A stretch of DNA of 56,891 bases from Bacteroidota bacterium (GCA_018266475.1 JAFEAI010000281.1:1-56891), one strand, 5' to 3'. Positions 25,549-34,908 are shown, counted from the stretch's first letter. Program-made: numbers and translations. Notes: generated by a model not told the origin, from the letters alone.

Positions 25549-27117
25549 CTATGGCGCCCTATCCGCAGGGGCAGGTTCGGGCACGCGGAAGATATCCTCC
25601 CGGTCCGTCGGCCTTGCTGCGGCGTTCCAGCGGAAGCCCTCCAGCTGCTGCTCCTCAACAGGCGCATTGGCCAAGGGGTACAGCGTGGCCGATGGCTGCG
25701 TGGTGAAGGCCACGGTGCTCACCTTTCCGCTGTCCAGGCCCACGGTGATCCCGCTGCAGTCCACCCTGTTGAGGCCGGTGGTGCGTTCCACGCTGTCCTT
25801 TTTTTCACGGGTGAAATAGACGGTGCGGGCGTTGCCTTCGGTAATGAGCTGCTTGAGCTCGTCGCCGCTGAAGTGGCCGGTCATGGTGGATCCGCTCACC
25901 TGGTTGAACCGGCTGCTGTCCGCTTGGGAAATGAGGAAGGCGTTGCCCAGCACAAGCAGGGTTTGTGCCCTGCCATGGGCCAGTTGGATGCGCATGGTAT
26001 CGCCGCTCAGCTGGTCCTGCATGCTCCAGAGAAAGGGGTGGCCGTTCAAGCGGACCAGGCTGTCCGCGGTGGCGTAGGCCATGGTATCGCACACGCCCTG
26101 CATGTCGGGCTTGAAAAACCGGACGTTGCGCCGCGCCAGGACGCGCCTGCCGCCGGTATGGTCGCGCATGCCGTAAAGCGTGTCCGCATGCAGGAAAAGT
26201 GAATCATTGCCCATGGCCATCACCAGTTCGGCGCGGCCGGTCATCATGGAGCGCCCCGTGGCCTGCGCATGGGTTCCCCGCTGGCCGCGCACCATCAATC
26301 CGTTGGCCGTATCGGTGAGGGTCACATGCCCCCATCCGTCGCCCTGCTCGGCCCCGCGGTCGTAGTGCAGGCTATCGCCGGTGAGGAATTGGCCCTTGCT
26401 TTCGATCCGTCCTGCGCGGGTAAACCGCCCTTTGCCGGTAGGGCTATGGTAGCTGCCGCGCTCGCAGTACATCCGCGTGTCGCCTTGGGTGATCCAGGTG
26501 GGGCCCAGAAACTCGGCCATTCCCGATGCGGTGGCATAGCGCAACGAATCCCCGGTGATCAATCCGTTGGGGCCGGTGATGGACACGCTGTCGCTGAAGG
26601 TGAAGATGCGTTTGGCGGCATCATAGACGCCTTTCCTGCTTGCCAGGATGTTTCCGTCCCTCCTGCTTTCAATGCGCGCCCCTGCGGCATACTTGGCCGT
26701 GTTGGTTTTCACGGAATAATCCAAGGCATCGGTGCTTAGCTCCGTGCCGGGATCGGTAAGCCGCACCTGGCCGGTCATTCGCGCGGTGCGGGTGGCGCCG
26801 TTGTAATCCAGCAGGTCGCCGGTGATGCGCAGGGTATCGTCCTGCACCAGCTCCACGTGGCCGAAGGCCTTCACCCGGTCGTTCTTGTAGAGGTATGCGC
26901 TGTCGCACGCCATGGTGGCGTTCTCCTGGCGGAAGCGCACGTGCCCCAGGAGGCGCTGGGCACCGGTGGCCACATGCTTGTCGAACTCCCAGCGGTCGGC
27001 GTTGAGGATCTCCACGTGGCCTGCGCTTTTTGCACCATCCCGCTGGGCCAAGGCCGCGCCGGTTTGCAGCGCCACCAGCAGCAACAGCAAGCCCTTGTAC
27101 ATGTTGACCCGCCTCAT
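25549..27117 (-). CDS. OstA/LptA-like periplasmic protein
   Basis: 522 residues. Signal peptide MYKGLLLLLVALQTGAALAQ. The body is a run of OstA/LptA-type beta repeats: HVRFRQENATMACDSAYLYKNDRVKAFGHVELVQDDTLRITGDLLDY, LITGDSLRYATASGMAEF and LSGDTMRIQLAHGRA. These build the beta-jellyroll bridge that carries LPS. It is longer than E. coli LptA and lacks the LptD barrel, fitting the OstA-like family of Bacteroidota. The OmpH-like gene lies 51 nt upstream on the same strand, a sensible envelope-assembly pair. Confidence 0.85.
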   Translation of the reverse strand: MRRVNMYKGLLLLLVALQTGAALAQRDGAKSAGHVEILNADRWEFDKHVATGAQRLLGHVRFRQENATMACDSAYLYKNDRVKAFGHVELVQDDTLRITGDLLDYNGATRTARMTGQVRLTDPGTELSTDALDYSVKTNTAKYAAGARIESRRDGNILASRKGVYDAAKRIFTFSDSVSITGPNGLITGDSLRYATASGMAEFLGPTWITQGDTRMYCERGSYHSPTGKGRFTRAGRIESKGQFLTGDSLHYDRGAEQGDGWGHVTLTDTANGLMVRGQRGTHAQATGRSMMTGRAELVMAMGNDSLFLHADTLYGMRDHTGGRRVLARRNVRFFKPDMQGVCDTMAYATADSLVRLNGHPFLWSMQDQLSGDTMRIQLAHGRAQTLLVLGNAFLISQADSSRFNQVSGSTMTGHFSGDELKQLITEGNARTVYFTREKKDSVERTTGLNRVDCSGITVGLDSGKVSTVAFTTQPSATLYPLANAPVEEQQLEGFRWNAAARPTDREDIFRVPEPAPADRAP

Positions 27118-27168
27118 TTCCGGGCCTTTGGCCTGTGTTGAAGTTCAAGCCCGGCCATCACCCATGGC

Positions 27169-27843
27169 CTATTTGGGCGATACGGTCTTCTGTTGGCGGT
27201 GCCGTGCATTCAGGCCGTTCACCACGGCCGGGGTGATGTCCAGCGCCTTGTTGCCCACCCAGATCTGCCCGGCGTCCTGGATGCTGAAGATGTAGTCGTA
27301 GCCGGCCTGTTTGTTGTATTCCTCCAAAAAGCCCTGGAGCTCACCGGCGATCTGCTTGAGCATGTGCGCCTGCATCTCTTCCAGCTTGTCCTGCGATTCG
27401 GCCTGCAGCTGCTGGATCTTCGCGCCCAACTGCTCCACCTCGGCCTGGTCGGCCTTCAGTTCGGCCTGGGTGCTGTAGGCATGGTCCTTGTTCACCAGTT
27501 CGTTGTAGCGGGCCTGGGCCTTTTGTATTTCCTTCTGGATGTTTCCCTCCATGCGCTGGCCCTCGCTGCGCACGCGGGCGGCGCTCTCCTTCACCAGGTC
27601 ATATTTGGCGGTCACGGAATCCATCAGGAAGTACGCGATGCGCGCCACTTTTAGCGCTGCGGTATCCATGGTGGCGGTGGACATTTCGGCGTTTGGCAGG
27701 CTGTCCTTCAGCCCTTGTATTCCGGCGAGCTTTTCCTTGAGGATGCGCTCCGGCACCCGTTGGCGTGAAAGTGCCCAGACAATGGCGCCGGTAAGGAGGA
27801 TGTTCCAGGCCACCAACAACAGCAGAAGGGATCTTTTGGACAT
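27169..27843 (-). CDS. OmpH/Skp-like periplasmic chaperone
   Basis: 224 residues. An N-terminal signal or anchor (residues 5-25, LLLLLVAWNILLTGAIVWAL) precedes a long charged coiled coil (about 70-165, with KYDLVKESAARVRSEGQRMEGNIQKEIQKAQARY and ELKADQAEVEQLGAKIQQLQAESQDKLEEMQ). Then comes the OmpH-type end GFLEEYNKQAGYDYIFSIQDAGQIWVGNKALDIT. Skp-like proteins hold unfolded outer-membrane proteins. The hydrophobic start lacks a clear cleavage site, so it may stay membrane-anchored. Confidence 0.85.
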   Translation of the reverse strand: MSKRSLLLLLVAWNILLTGAIVWALSRQRVPERILKEKLAGIQGLKDSLPNAEMSTATMDTAALKVARIAYFLMDSVTAKYDLVKESAARVRSEGQRMEGNIQKEIQKAQARYNELVNKDHAYSTQAELKADQAEVEQLGAKIQQLQAESQDKLEEMQAHMLKQIAGELQGFLEEYNKQAGYDYIFSIQDAGQIWVGNKALDITPAVVNGLNARHRQQKTVSPK

Positions 27844-27862
27844 GCGTGAAAAAGGAATGGCG

Positions 27863-27870
27863 CGAAGTTA
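27863..27870 (-). promoter_or_regulatory. -7 promoter element of OmpH-like gene
   Basis: TAACTTCG on the minus strand, 19 nt before the start at 27843. Confidence 0.5.
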
Positions 27871-27904
27871 GCCCTCGCGCCATTCTTCAAGCTTCGTGCC
27901 GCGG

Positions 27905-30007
27905 TCAATGCGCCACCATGAAGCGGCCGCTGAACGCTGCCCCAGCAGCGGTGCAGTGCAGTACGTATGGGCCTGCGGGCAGTTGCGCCACATCGATCAT
28001 GGAGCGGCCGCCCGAGGCACGTTGTTCGCCCTGCAGCACCACCGCGCCCCGGGCATCCACCACCCGGAAGGCGAACGGCCCGTCCGGCACGCCGGCCAGG
28101 GCAATGTGGTCGTTGGCCGGTGAAGGCCACAGGGACACCTGCTGCCCGCGCAGCTCACCTACGCCGGCCAGCACATCAATGTTCACGCAGGTGGTGTCGT
28201 TCTGGTGCAGGGTGTCCGCTGCGGCACTGGTCCACACGCACAACGCGCCGCTGGAGGGGTTTACCTGCGGCAGTAGCTGCTGCGTGAAGGCGAAGATGGC
28301 CGCATTGCCCGGCGCGATGGCGCCGCCGGTATAGGATTGGCTCACCACGGGCCCGTTATTGTATCGGTAGTGTACCTGGAAGGCGGAAGCGGGCGTGTTC
28401 CCGAAGTTCTGCACCAGCGCTTGCACGGTGGTGGGCGTGGAGATCTGCTGGCCGTTGTTGATGCCCACGAGGCCGGACACGCCGATATCCAGGAAGGGCG
28501 GCTTGAGCACCTTCATACCGAGGTGGAAATCCGTGGTGGTGCGGTCGCGGTATTCGGCCCATGCACCGCTCAGCACTTCAAAGCAGCGGAGGGAGAACGG
28601 CGCCACCATGTTGCGCGCGATGTTCACATTGGGCCCCAGCATGTACCACACCACATAGTATCCGCCGCTGGTGCATTGCAGGGGGCTGAACAAGGGGTAC
28701 ACGTGGTCGCCGGCCCCGCCATTGGCTACCGAAACCACGGAGCTGTCCAGCAGTGTTCCCGGCCCGCCATTGGGGCCGTCATCATCGTATACCATCATGG
28801 CAAAGCCGCTGCCGCCATTGCTGTTGATGCGCACGGTGGTGGCCGTAACCTGGCAGGGATAGAACGGCGGCATGATGTATACGGCGATGCCGCCATTGCC
28901 GCCGTTCCATGCCAGCCCGATGCCGTCATCGGTAGGGCCCGCCCAGCTCACCAGGTTTTCCGCCGCCGTGGGGGCGTACACCACGATCTTGCGTTCCATG
29001 GTATTGTTGTCGGTGATGGATTCCCCGTTGATCCCTGACAGCACCACCTGGTGCCTGTAGATGCCGGTGGCGGTGGGTGCAAAGGGTTGCGTCAAGGTGA
29101 ATTCCAGGTTGTTCCCCGCCTGCATGGCCGGCACGTTCACGGTTTCGGTCACCAGGGTTTGGCCGGTGGAGCTGATCACCTTGCTGGTGAGGGTGAAGGC
29201 CTCCAGGGGCTGGTTGCCCACGTTCTGCACCTGCGTGGCCAATGTCAGCGAGGCACCGGTGGACATGGTGATGCCGCCCGTGCCGGGTTCGCCCACCCAC
29301 TCCACTGCGGCATCCTTCACCTGCATCAGCGGGTTGGCCGGGTTGTAGAAGCGCACGGCGTAGCCGGCGGCAGGCATCAGGCTTTGGCTGCGGGCCAGGC
29401 CCACGCTGCCGATGACGCTTTCAATGCCGATCACCGGCCCGTTGCTGCCGGTGGTGCCCGAGCAGTTCTGGTACTGCATGGTGATGGTGCTGTCCTGCTT
29501 GTTCAGGATCAGCTGGAAGGTGTTGCTGCCGGTGTACCCGGGGGCGTTCACGCTCCAGAAAGGCGCGTTTATCCAGGAGATGATGAGCCTGGCGGGTTCA
29601 TCCTTCAGGAAGCATTGGCCGGGATTCCCGGCACCGGCGAAGTTGAGGTCGGCCATGAACACGGCGACGTAGTTGTCCGTGCCGCCTGCGGAGGGCAGCA
29701 CGGGGAAATTGGCCGCGATGTTTCCGCCATTGAAGGCCACATAGCCGTTGCTACCGATCCACACCTTCTTCACATCGTACCAATAGTAGGGCATGTTGCC
29801 CGACATGATGTAGGGGCCGAACGTGTTGTCGTCCGCCAATCCGGTCACGGGGATGCCGTCCGACGTGATGTCGATCCAGGAATATACGGGGCCGCCGGGT
29901 TCATTGCTGTCCTTCCAGGTGTAGCCGTACTGATCGGGCCCGCCTTGGGCGGCCATTAGGGAAGATGCACTGAGGAGGGCGGCAAGCAGGGGGTATTTTC
30001 TTTTCAT
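27905..30007 (-). CDS. Large secreted T9SS substrate with CARDB-like repeats
   Basis: 700 residues. Signal peptide MKRKYPLLAALLSASSLMAAQ. The N-terminal domain (DQYGYTWKDSNEPGGPVYSWIDI, VWIGSNGYVAFNGGN, TFQLILNKQDSTITMQYQN) resembles beta-sandwich domains of surface proteins. Two CARDB-like segments follow (VQNVGNQPLEAFTLTSKVISSTGQ and VQNFGNTPASAFQVHYRYNNGP). The end, VSLWPSPANDHIALAGV to LPAGPYVLHCTAAG, is a Por sorting domain. No catalytic motif found; an adhesin-like or matrix role is possible. Confidence 0.85.
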   Translation of the reverse strand: MKRKYPLLAALLSASSLMAAQGGPDQYGYTWKDSNEPGGPVYSWIDITSDGIPVTGLADDNTFGPYIMSGNMPYYWYDVKKVWIGSNGYVAFNGGNIAANFPVLPSAGGTDNYVAVFMADLNFAGAGNPGQCFLKDEPARLIISWINAPFWSVNAPGYTGSNTFQLILNKQDSTITMQYQNCSGTTGSNGPVIGIESVIGSVGLARSQSLMPAAGYAVRFYNPANPLMQVKDAAVEWVGEPGTGGITMSTGASLTLATQVQNVGNQPLEAFTLTSKVISSTGQTLVTETVNVPAMQAGNNLEFTLTQPFAPTATGIYRHQVVLSGINGESITDNNTMERKIVVYAPTAAENLVSWAGPTDDGIGLAWNGGNGGIAVYIMPPFYPCQVTATTVRINSNGGSGFAMMVYDDDGPNGGPGTLLDSSVVSVANGGAGDHVYPLFSPLQCTSGGYYVVWYMLGPNVNIARNMVAPFSLRCFEVLSGAWAEYRDRTTTDFHLGMKVLKPPFLDIGVSGLVGINNGQQISTPTTVQALVQNFGNTPASAFQVHYRYNNGPVVSQSYTGGAIAPGNAAIFAFTQQLLPQVNPSSGALCVWTSAAADTLHQNDTTCVNIDVLAGVGELRGQQVSLWPSPANDHIALAGVPDGPFAFRVVDARGAVVLQGEQRASGGRSMIDVAQLPAGPYVLHCTAAGAAFSGRFMVAH

Positions 30008-30075
30008 GGCAGGGGATTTGCGAACAAGGTACGATGCGGCGGTGCATTTCTCCGCAGCACGTCATCTTGCCGAAC

Positions 30076-30083
30076 CATCTTTG
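30076..30083 (+). promoter_or_regulatory. -7-like element of DUF6702 gene
   Basis: CATCTTTG, one base off TAnnTTTG, 5 nt before ATG 30089. Confidence 0.5.
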
Positions 30084-30088
30084 CACGG

Positions 30089-30574
30089 ATGAAATCACTG
30101 CTTCTCGCCTCCTTCCTGCTGTGCGCCCCGTTAGCCCCGGAGTGCCTGGTGACCATCCACCACGATCCGGACACGCAGAGCCTTTCGGTAGTATGCCTGC
30201 TGAACCTGCACGACCTGAACACGGTGATCATGGACATGAGCGGTGAGGACCCGCAACTTGGCACGGCCACGGAGACCTCGGACGCGGACACGCTGATCAA
30301 GCAGTATTTGCAGCGGCACCTGCACCTTTCCTTCGGCGACAGCGCGCTGCACATGGCCTACCTCGGGCACAAGGAAGATGTAAGCCTGATGATCTGCCGG
30401 CTGCAAGTGGACAGTGTGCCTACCGCCGAGGGGCTTACGGTAAGCAGCGACCTGTTCGGCTCGCTGTACCAGGACCAGGTGATCGACGTGAAGGTGGAGA
30501 CCAAGGAAGGCGTGGAAACCCACCCGCTGTACCAGAACGAGAACTCCTTCACGTTCGGGATGCAGAACAAATAA
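30089..30574 (+). CDS. DUF6702 family secreted protein
   Basis: 161 residues. Hydrophobic signal region MKSLLLASFLLCAPLAP, then VTIHHDPDTQSLSVVCLLNLHDLNTVIMD, LIKQYLQRHLHLSFGDSALHMAYLGHKEDVSLMICRLQ and a C-terminal HPLYQNENSFTFGMQN. This matches the small DUF6702 proteins of Bacteroidota, where the role is unknown. The stop codon TAA shares its last base with the first stem of the repeat array downstream. Confidence 0.75.
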   Translation: MKSLLLASFLLCAPLAPECLVTIHHDPDTQSLSVVCLLNLHDLNTVIMDMSGEDPQLGTATETSDADTLIKQYLQRHLHLSFGDSALHMAYLGHKEDVSLMICRLQVDSVPTAEGLTVSSDLFGSLYQDQVIDVKVETKEGVETHPLYQNENSFTFGMQNK

Positions 30575-30825
30575 TACCAATGTGGCATTCAGATCAGTCC
30601 AAAGGACGATCTGAATGCCTACAGTGGTATATGCCGTGTGTACAAGCAAATGGTCGGATAAGGTGATGCCAATGTGTCTTCCGGCAGCGCCGGAAGGCTA
30701 CAGTGGCACATGCCGTTCGAGCATGCAAATGATCGGAACGGTGTGATGCCAATGTGTCTTCCGGCAGCACCGGAAGGCTACAGCAGCACATGCCTTCGAG
30801 CATGCAAATGATCGGAACGGTGTGA
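30574..30825. repeat. Tandem array of three hairpin (REP-like) units
   Basis: Three head-to-tail units of about 80-92 nt. Unit 1 (30574-30665) has outer stem ATACCA (30574-30579)/TGGTAT (30625-30630) and inner stem GGCATTCAGATC (30584-30595)/GATCTGAATGCC (30608-30619). Unit 2 (30666-30745) has outer TGCCA/TGGCA and inner CTTCCGGC (30678-30685)/GCCGGAAG (30689-30696). Unit 3 (30746-30825) is nearly identical to unit 2, with one inner base changed and a weakened outer stem. Between stems the sequences AATGTG and CTACAG are conserved. Not protein-coding. Confidence 0.88.
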
Positions 30826-30870
30826 TGGCGAAATCGGACCATATTGCTTGTCACAACGGCATGAGTGGGA

Positions 30871-31581
30871 TCACAGCCCCATCAGCTCGCGGAAGCGGAG
30901 GGATTGCCTACGGCTCACCTCCACCACTTCCCCTGTGGAAAGTGTGCAGTTAAGGCCTCCGCTGAACCACGGCTCGATCTTCTGCACCCAGGCCATGTTG
31001 ATCATCTGCTTGCGGTTGGCGCGGAAGAAGGCGTGCGGGTCCAGCCTCTTCTCCAGGCTGTTCAGCGAGCGTAGCACCAGCGGCTTGTTGTCCCCAAAGC
31101 GCACGCGCACATAGTTGCCCTCGCTCTCGAACAGCCGCACCTCCCGCAAGGGGACGAACCAGCACTTCTCGCCATCCCTGATGAAGATGCGGTCCTCGGG
31201 GGTGAGCACGGCGCGCTGGACATCACCTGCTTTGGGCAGCAGGGCCAGCTTGGCAATGGCGGCGGCCAGCCGCTCCGGGTCGATGGGCTTCAGCAGGTAG
31301 TCCAGCGCATTCACCTCAAAGGCCTTCACGGCATGCTCGTCGTATGCGGTCACGAAAACCACATGTGGCGCAGCCTCCAGCGCGGCAAGCAGCTCGAATC
31401 CGTCCCTGCCGGGCATGTTGATGTCCAGGAACAGCAGGTCCGGGCGCAGCTCCGTAAGCAGCTTTTCCGCCTCGTCCGCATTGGCCGCCTCCCCCACCAC
31501 TTCAATGTGGGCATGCGGCTCCAGCAGGCGCATCAACTCCTTGCGCGCAAGGCGTTCATCATCTACGATCAGTGCTTTCAT
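30871..31581 (-). CDS. LytTR-family response regulator
   Basis: 236 residues. The receiver domain starts MKALIVDDERLARKEL, with phosphoacceptor Asp53 in LLFLDINMPGRDGFELL and the switch region FVTAYDEHAVKAFEVNALDYLLKP. The LytTR DNA-binding domain starts about 137 (DRIFIRDGEKCWFVPLREVRLFESEGNYVRV) and ends EVSRRQSLRFRELMGL. Its start overlaps the stop of the sensor kinase gene upstream (ATGA type), so the two form a two-component operon. Targets unknown. Confidence 0.94.
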   Translation of the reverse strand: MKALIVDDERLARKELMRLLEPHAHIEVVGEAANADEAEKLLTELRPDLLFLDINMPGRDGFELLAALEAAPHVVFVTAYDEHAVKAFEVNALDYLLKPIDPERLAAAIAKLALLPKAGDVQRAVLTPEDRIFIRDGEKCWFVPLREVRLFESEGNYVRVRFGDNKPLVLRSLNSLEKRLDPHAFFRANRKQMINMAWVQKIEPWFSGGLNCTLSTGEVVEVSRRQSLRFRELMGL

Positions 31582-32666
31582 GGCTGAAGGTTTTCGGTGG
31601 GTTCATTGGTCAGCTGCGGCGGGTACAGGGGCAAATGCAGCTCGCACACCACCATTCCCGCTTCGTTCCGGACGTGCATGGAGGCCTTTCCCGCATAGAT
31701 GTAGGCGAGCCTTTCACGCGTATTGCGCAGGCCCAGCCCGCCCTCCGTGCCGCCGTCCGCGCTAAAATTCCCGCTATTGGCCACGGCCAGCAGCATGCCG
31801 CCCTCCTCCGGGCGTGCCGAAATGGCCACTTCACCCCCGGCCTTGCTTTTGGCGATCCCGTGGCGTACGGCATTTTCCACCAGCGTCTGCAGCATCATGG
31901 GCGGCACCTGGCTCCGCTCCAGTGCGGGATCCAGGTCAAACTTCACGTTCAGCCGCTCCTCGAAGCGCATGGATTCCAGGTCGAGGTAGGCACGCACGGT
32001 GTCGATCTCCTCGCCCAGCGGAACCGTTCTGCGCCGCACGGTGGACATGGCATTGCGCAGGATGGCGCTCAGCCTGGTGATGGATTCCTTGGCGCGGCGC
32101 GGGTCCTCATCGATCAGTGAGCGGATCCCGTTGAGCGCATTGAACATGAAGTGCGGATTGAGCTGGCTGCGCAAAATGGCGAGCTGCCCTTCGCGGTTGG
32201 CGGCTTCCAGGCGCAGTGCCCGCATCTTCTCCAGCCGGCTGCTGACCGTATAGTGGTATGCCACGTAGGCCACGGACCACACGAAGAGCTGCACCACCCA
32301 GCTAAGGAGCACCTCCGCGAGGCGCCTTCCGCTGCCGCCGATCAGGGGCTCAGCCTCCGGGAAGGCGGCATCATGGGCCGCAGCCTGAGCCAGCCCTGCC
32401 AGCGCGCCCAGCACCAGGGAGCCCAGCACCATGCGCAGCACCAGTGCGCCAAGCGGTTTGTCCAGCCAATGCCATTCCTTGAACCGCGACCGCATCACAT
32501 GGCTGCTTGCGATGCCGATGGCCACCATGCCTGCGGCCACGGGCCCGAAGCGCGCGTTGGGTCCGCCCTCCAGCCAGGCAGGCAGGCCCAACAGCAGGAC
32601 GTACCCGGACCACGCCACCAGTTGCGTGGCCCAGTACAGCAGCGTGGAACGGCGGCTTGCAGCCAT
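31578..32666 (-). CDS. LytS-type sensor histidine kinase
   Basis: 362 residues from MAASRRSTLLYWATQLVAWSGY. Four hydrophobic helices (about 10-32, 40-58, 74-96, 118-138) are followed by the His_kinase domain with the phosphoacceptor in SQLNPHFMFNALNGIRSL (His172). The ATPase has PPMMLQTLVENAVRHGIAKSKAGGEV (N-box) and GGLGLRNTRERLAYIY (G-box). The longer frame to 32984 has no coding support. Overlaps the LytTR gene by 4 nt. Confidence 0.93.
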   Translation of the reverse strand: MAASRRSTLLYWATQLVAWSGYVLLLGLPAWLEGGPNARFGPVAAGMVAIGIASSHVMRSRFKEWHWLDKPLGALVLRMVLGSLVLGALAGLAQAAAHDAAFPEAEPLIGGSGRRLAEVLLSWVVQLFVWSVAYVAYHYTVSSRLEKMRALRLEAANREGQLAILRSQLNPHFMFNALNGIRSLIDEDPRRAKESITRLSAILRNAMSTVRRRTVPLGEEIDTVRAYLDLESMRFEERLNVKFDLDPALERSQVPPMMLQTLVENAVRHGIAKSKAGGEVAISARPEEGGMLLAVANSGNFSADGGTEGGLGLRNTRERLAYIYAGKASMHVRNEAGMVVCELHLPLYPPQLTNEPTENLQP

Positions 32667-32808
32667 GGCCGCCAAATTACCCGGCACGCGGCACCGCACG
32701 CCCTCAGATACATGGGCGGCGGCGTGCGGCCATGTGCGGCGGGCTTCGCGAAAAAGGCCCAAGGCGCCGCCACTGCGCCACGCCAGCCCGTACATTGCCC
32801 ACGGCGCT

Positions 32809-33390
32809 ATGAACTTCCTGGGGCATCTTCTCGTATCGGCCAACGACACCCCTTTGGTGATCACGGGCAACTTCATGGCCGATGCCGTGAAGGGCCGCGA
32901 CCTCTCCGCTTGGGAGCCGGACCTGCAACGGGGCATACGCATGCACAGGCGCATAGACAGCTTCACGGACAACCACCCGCTCACCTTGGTGGGCCGGGAG
33001 CGGCTGCGGGCCCACTGCGGAAAATATGCGGGCGTGGCGCTGGACCTCTTCTATGACCACGCCATCGCAAACCTGTGGGGGGAGCTGGGCATGGAACCGC
33101 TGCCAGCCTTCACAGGCCGCATGTATGCGTTGCTGCAGGCCCACAGCCGCCTGATGCCGATGCGCACGCAGCAGATGCTGCCGTACATGGTGGCCAATGA
33201 CTGGCTCACTTCCTATGCGGAGATCCGCGGCATCGCACGCGCCCTGGGCGGCCTCTCCAAGCGGGTGCCCGGCGGGGAAGCCCTTGCAGGCGCCGAGCAC
33301 GTACTGCAGGCGCATGAAGAAGCGTTCACGGCGGAATGCCGGGAATTTCTCCGGGACTTGTTCAATCACTTGGCCTTGCCGGATGCGTAG
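32809..33390 (+). CDS. Acyl carrier protein phosphodiesterase-like protein
   Basis: 193 residues with the AcpH family start MNFLGHLLVSANDTPLVITGNFMADAVKGRD and later GIRMHRRIDSFTDNHP, LDLFYDHAIANLW and ANDWLTSYAEIRGI. AcpH removes 4'-phosphopantetheine from ACP; in Bacteroidota the family is often present without tests of function. ATG 32809 follows a TACATTGC box by 10 nt. Its last 8 nt overlap the next gene's start. Confidence 0.88.
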   Translation: MNFLGHLLVSANDTPLVITGNFMADAVKGRDLSAWEPDLQRGIRMHRRIDSFTDNHPLTLVGRERLRAHCGKYAGVALDLFYDHAIANLWGELGMEPLPAFTGRMYALLQAHSRLMPMRTQQMLPYMVANDWLTSYAEIRGIARALGGLSKRVPGGEALAGAEHVLQAHEEAFTAECREFLRDLFNHLALPDA

Positions 33391-34783
33391 CGTGGAATAC
33401 CTCGGTTCGGCGGCTTTCGCCCTGCTGCTGGCCCTGCCCTTTGCGGTGGGGCCCGGGGAATTGCTCCTGGAGCGGCACGACAGCTCCTTGGCGCGGCCCC
33501 ATGTGCTGCGCGACCTGGCCCAGATCAAGCACGACACGCTGCGCGTGCTGGTGCTGCCCGACCCCTTGACCTGGGAACAAAGGCCCGGGGCGTCCACGGG
33601 CCTGGAATGGGAACTGCTCCAGCGGTTTGCCAAGCGCTACCGCATGCCGGTGAAGGCCGTGCCCATTGCCAACCGCGACAGCATGCTGCACCTGCTGCAA
33701 GCGGGCAAGGGCGATGTGATCGCAGCCCAGCTCTCCCCGGCGGGATGGGCCTCCCGCTACACGCTGGCCAGCTGGCCCTACCGGCATGTGGCGCAAATGA
33801 CAGGTGCGTGCCGCAGCAGTGCGAAGGCGGCGCAAAAGGCAGGCGGCGACACGGTAATCGTCAGCGCATGGTCCCCCTTTCTGGACAGCCTGGGCCAACT
33901 TCCCTTCACCGATGCCGGGTTTCCCTACCGCGTGGTGGATTCATTGCCGGACGACCTGCTGATGGCCACGGCGCTGGGCCGGCAGGGCCTGCTGTTGGCC
34001 AGCGATGCCACCGCCTCTTTGGAGACGAAACGCCTGCCGCTGGTGCAGTTCGGCCCACGCTTGGGCAACAGCACACCGCTGGTATTCGCCATGCGCACCA
34101 ACTCCATCCACCTGGCCCACGCCCTGGACACCTGGCTGGCCTCCGCCCGTTACCGCGATGAACGCAATGCACTGATCGAGGCCTATGAAAACGGCCTCGA
34201 CCCGCGCAAGGACCTGAAGCCTACCTCCTCCATGGCCTTCGGCACCGACAGCATATCGGACTTCGACAGCCTGTTCCAAGTGCATGCCGACAGCATGGCC
34301 TGGGACTGGAAGCTGCTGGCGGCCGTGGCCTACAAGGAGTCGCGCTTTGACACCACGGCCCGGTCCTACAAGGGCGCCAACGGCCTGATGCAGATGATGC
34401 CGGCCACGGCCGCGCGCATGGGCCTGGCCGATTCGGCCGGTGTGGAAGGGCATGTGCAGGCCGCCACGCGCTACCTGGACCAACTGGACCAGCTTTGGCG
34501 GAGGAGCATCCCCTCCCCTGCCGAACGGCTCCGCTTTGTACTGGCCTCCTACAATGCCGGGCCTGGGCATGTAAAGGATGCGCAACGGCTGGCCGTGGAG
34601 CTGGGCATGTTCCCCGACCGCTGGGAAGGCAACGTGGAACGCGCCATTGTGCTGCTGAACCGCCCGCGCTATTTCACCGGCGAAGCTGCGAAGAACGGCT
34701 ACTGCCGCGGGCAGGACACCTACTGGTACGTGCGTGACGTCACGGGGCTGTACGCCTGGATGAGCGGGAAGCCCAAGCGCTGA
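33383..34783 (+). CDS. MltF-like membrane-bound lytic transglycosylase
   Basis: 466 residues. After a hydrophobic N-terminus (about 5-22) comes a solute-binding-protein-like domain (DTLRVLVLPDPLTWEQ, GLEWELLQRFAKRYRMPVKAV, GKGDVIAAQLSPAGWASR). The C-terminal SLT domain carries the catalytic Glu in AVAYKESRFDTTARSYKGANGLMQMMPATA and later LASYNAGPGHVKDAQRLA. MltF cleaves peptidoglycan glycan strands and is regulated by peptides bound to the N-terminal domain. It overlaps acpH by 8 nt and is followed by a terminator. Confidence 0.92.
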   Translation: MRSVEYLGSAAFALLLALPFAVGPGELLLERHDSSLARPHVLRDLAQIKHDTLRVLVLPDPLTWEQRPGASTGLEWELLQRFAKRYRMPVKAVPIANRDSMLHLLQAGKGDVIAAQLSPAGWASRYTLASWPYRHVAQMTGACRSSAKAAQKAGGDTVIVSAWSPFLDSLGQLPFTDAGFPYRVVDSLPDDLLMATALGRQGLLLASDATASLETKRLPLVQFGPRLGNSTPLVFAMRTNSIHLAHALDTWLASARYRDERNALIEAYENGLDPRKDLKPTSSMAFGTDSISDFDSLFQVHADSMAWDWKLLAAVAYKESRFDTTARSYKGANGLMQMMPATAARMGLADSAGVEGHVQAATRYLDQLDQLWRRSIPSPAERLRFVLASYNAGPGHVKDAQRLAVELGMFPDRWEGNVERAIVLLNRPRYFTGEAAKNGYCRGQDTYWYVRDVTGLYAWMSGKPKR

Positions 34784-34856
34784 ACCCCCAAGTTGCAGGG
34801 GGGCGGCCGATCGGTTCTCTACTGCATCATCCCTGTTGACCGGGGCCGGAAAAGGG

Positions 34857-34887
34857 AAGCCCCGCCGTCCGATGGATGGCGGGGCTT
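34857..34887 (+). terminator. Terminator after the MltF-like gene
   Basis: AAGCCCCGCC (34857-34866) pairs with GGCGGGGCTT (34878-34887), followed by TTCC. It may also stop the convergent lipoprotein operon. Confidence 0.8.
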
Positions 34888-34908
34888 TCCGCATGGGGTG
34901 GCATCATG

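Noticed and set aside
30666-30825. CRISPR or rho-independent terminator pair
   Set aside because: Only three units, nearly identical throughout, and no T tract; structure points to REP-like repeats instead.
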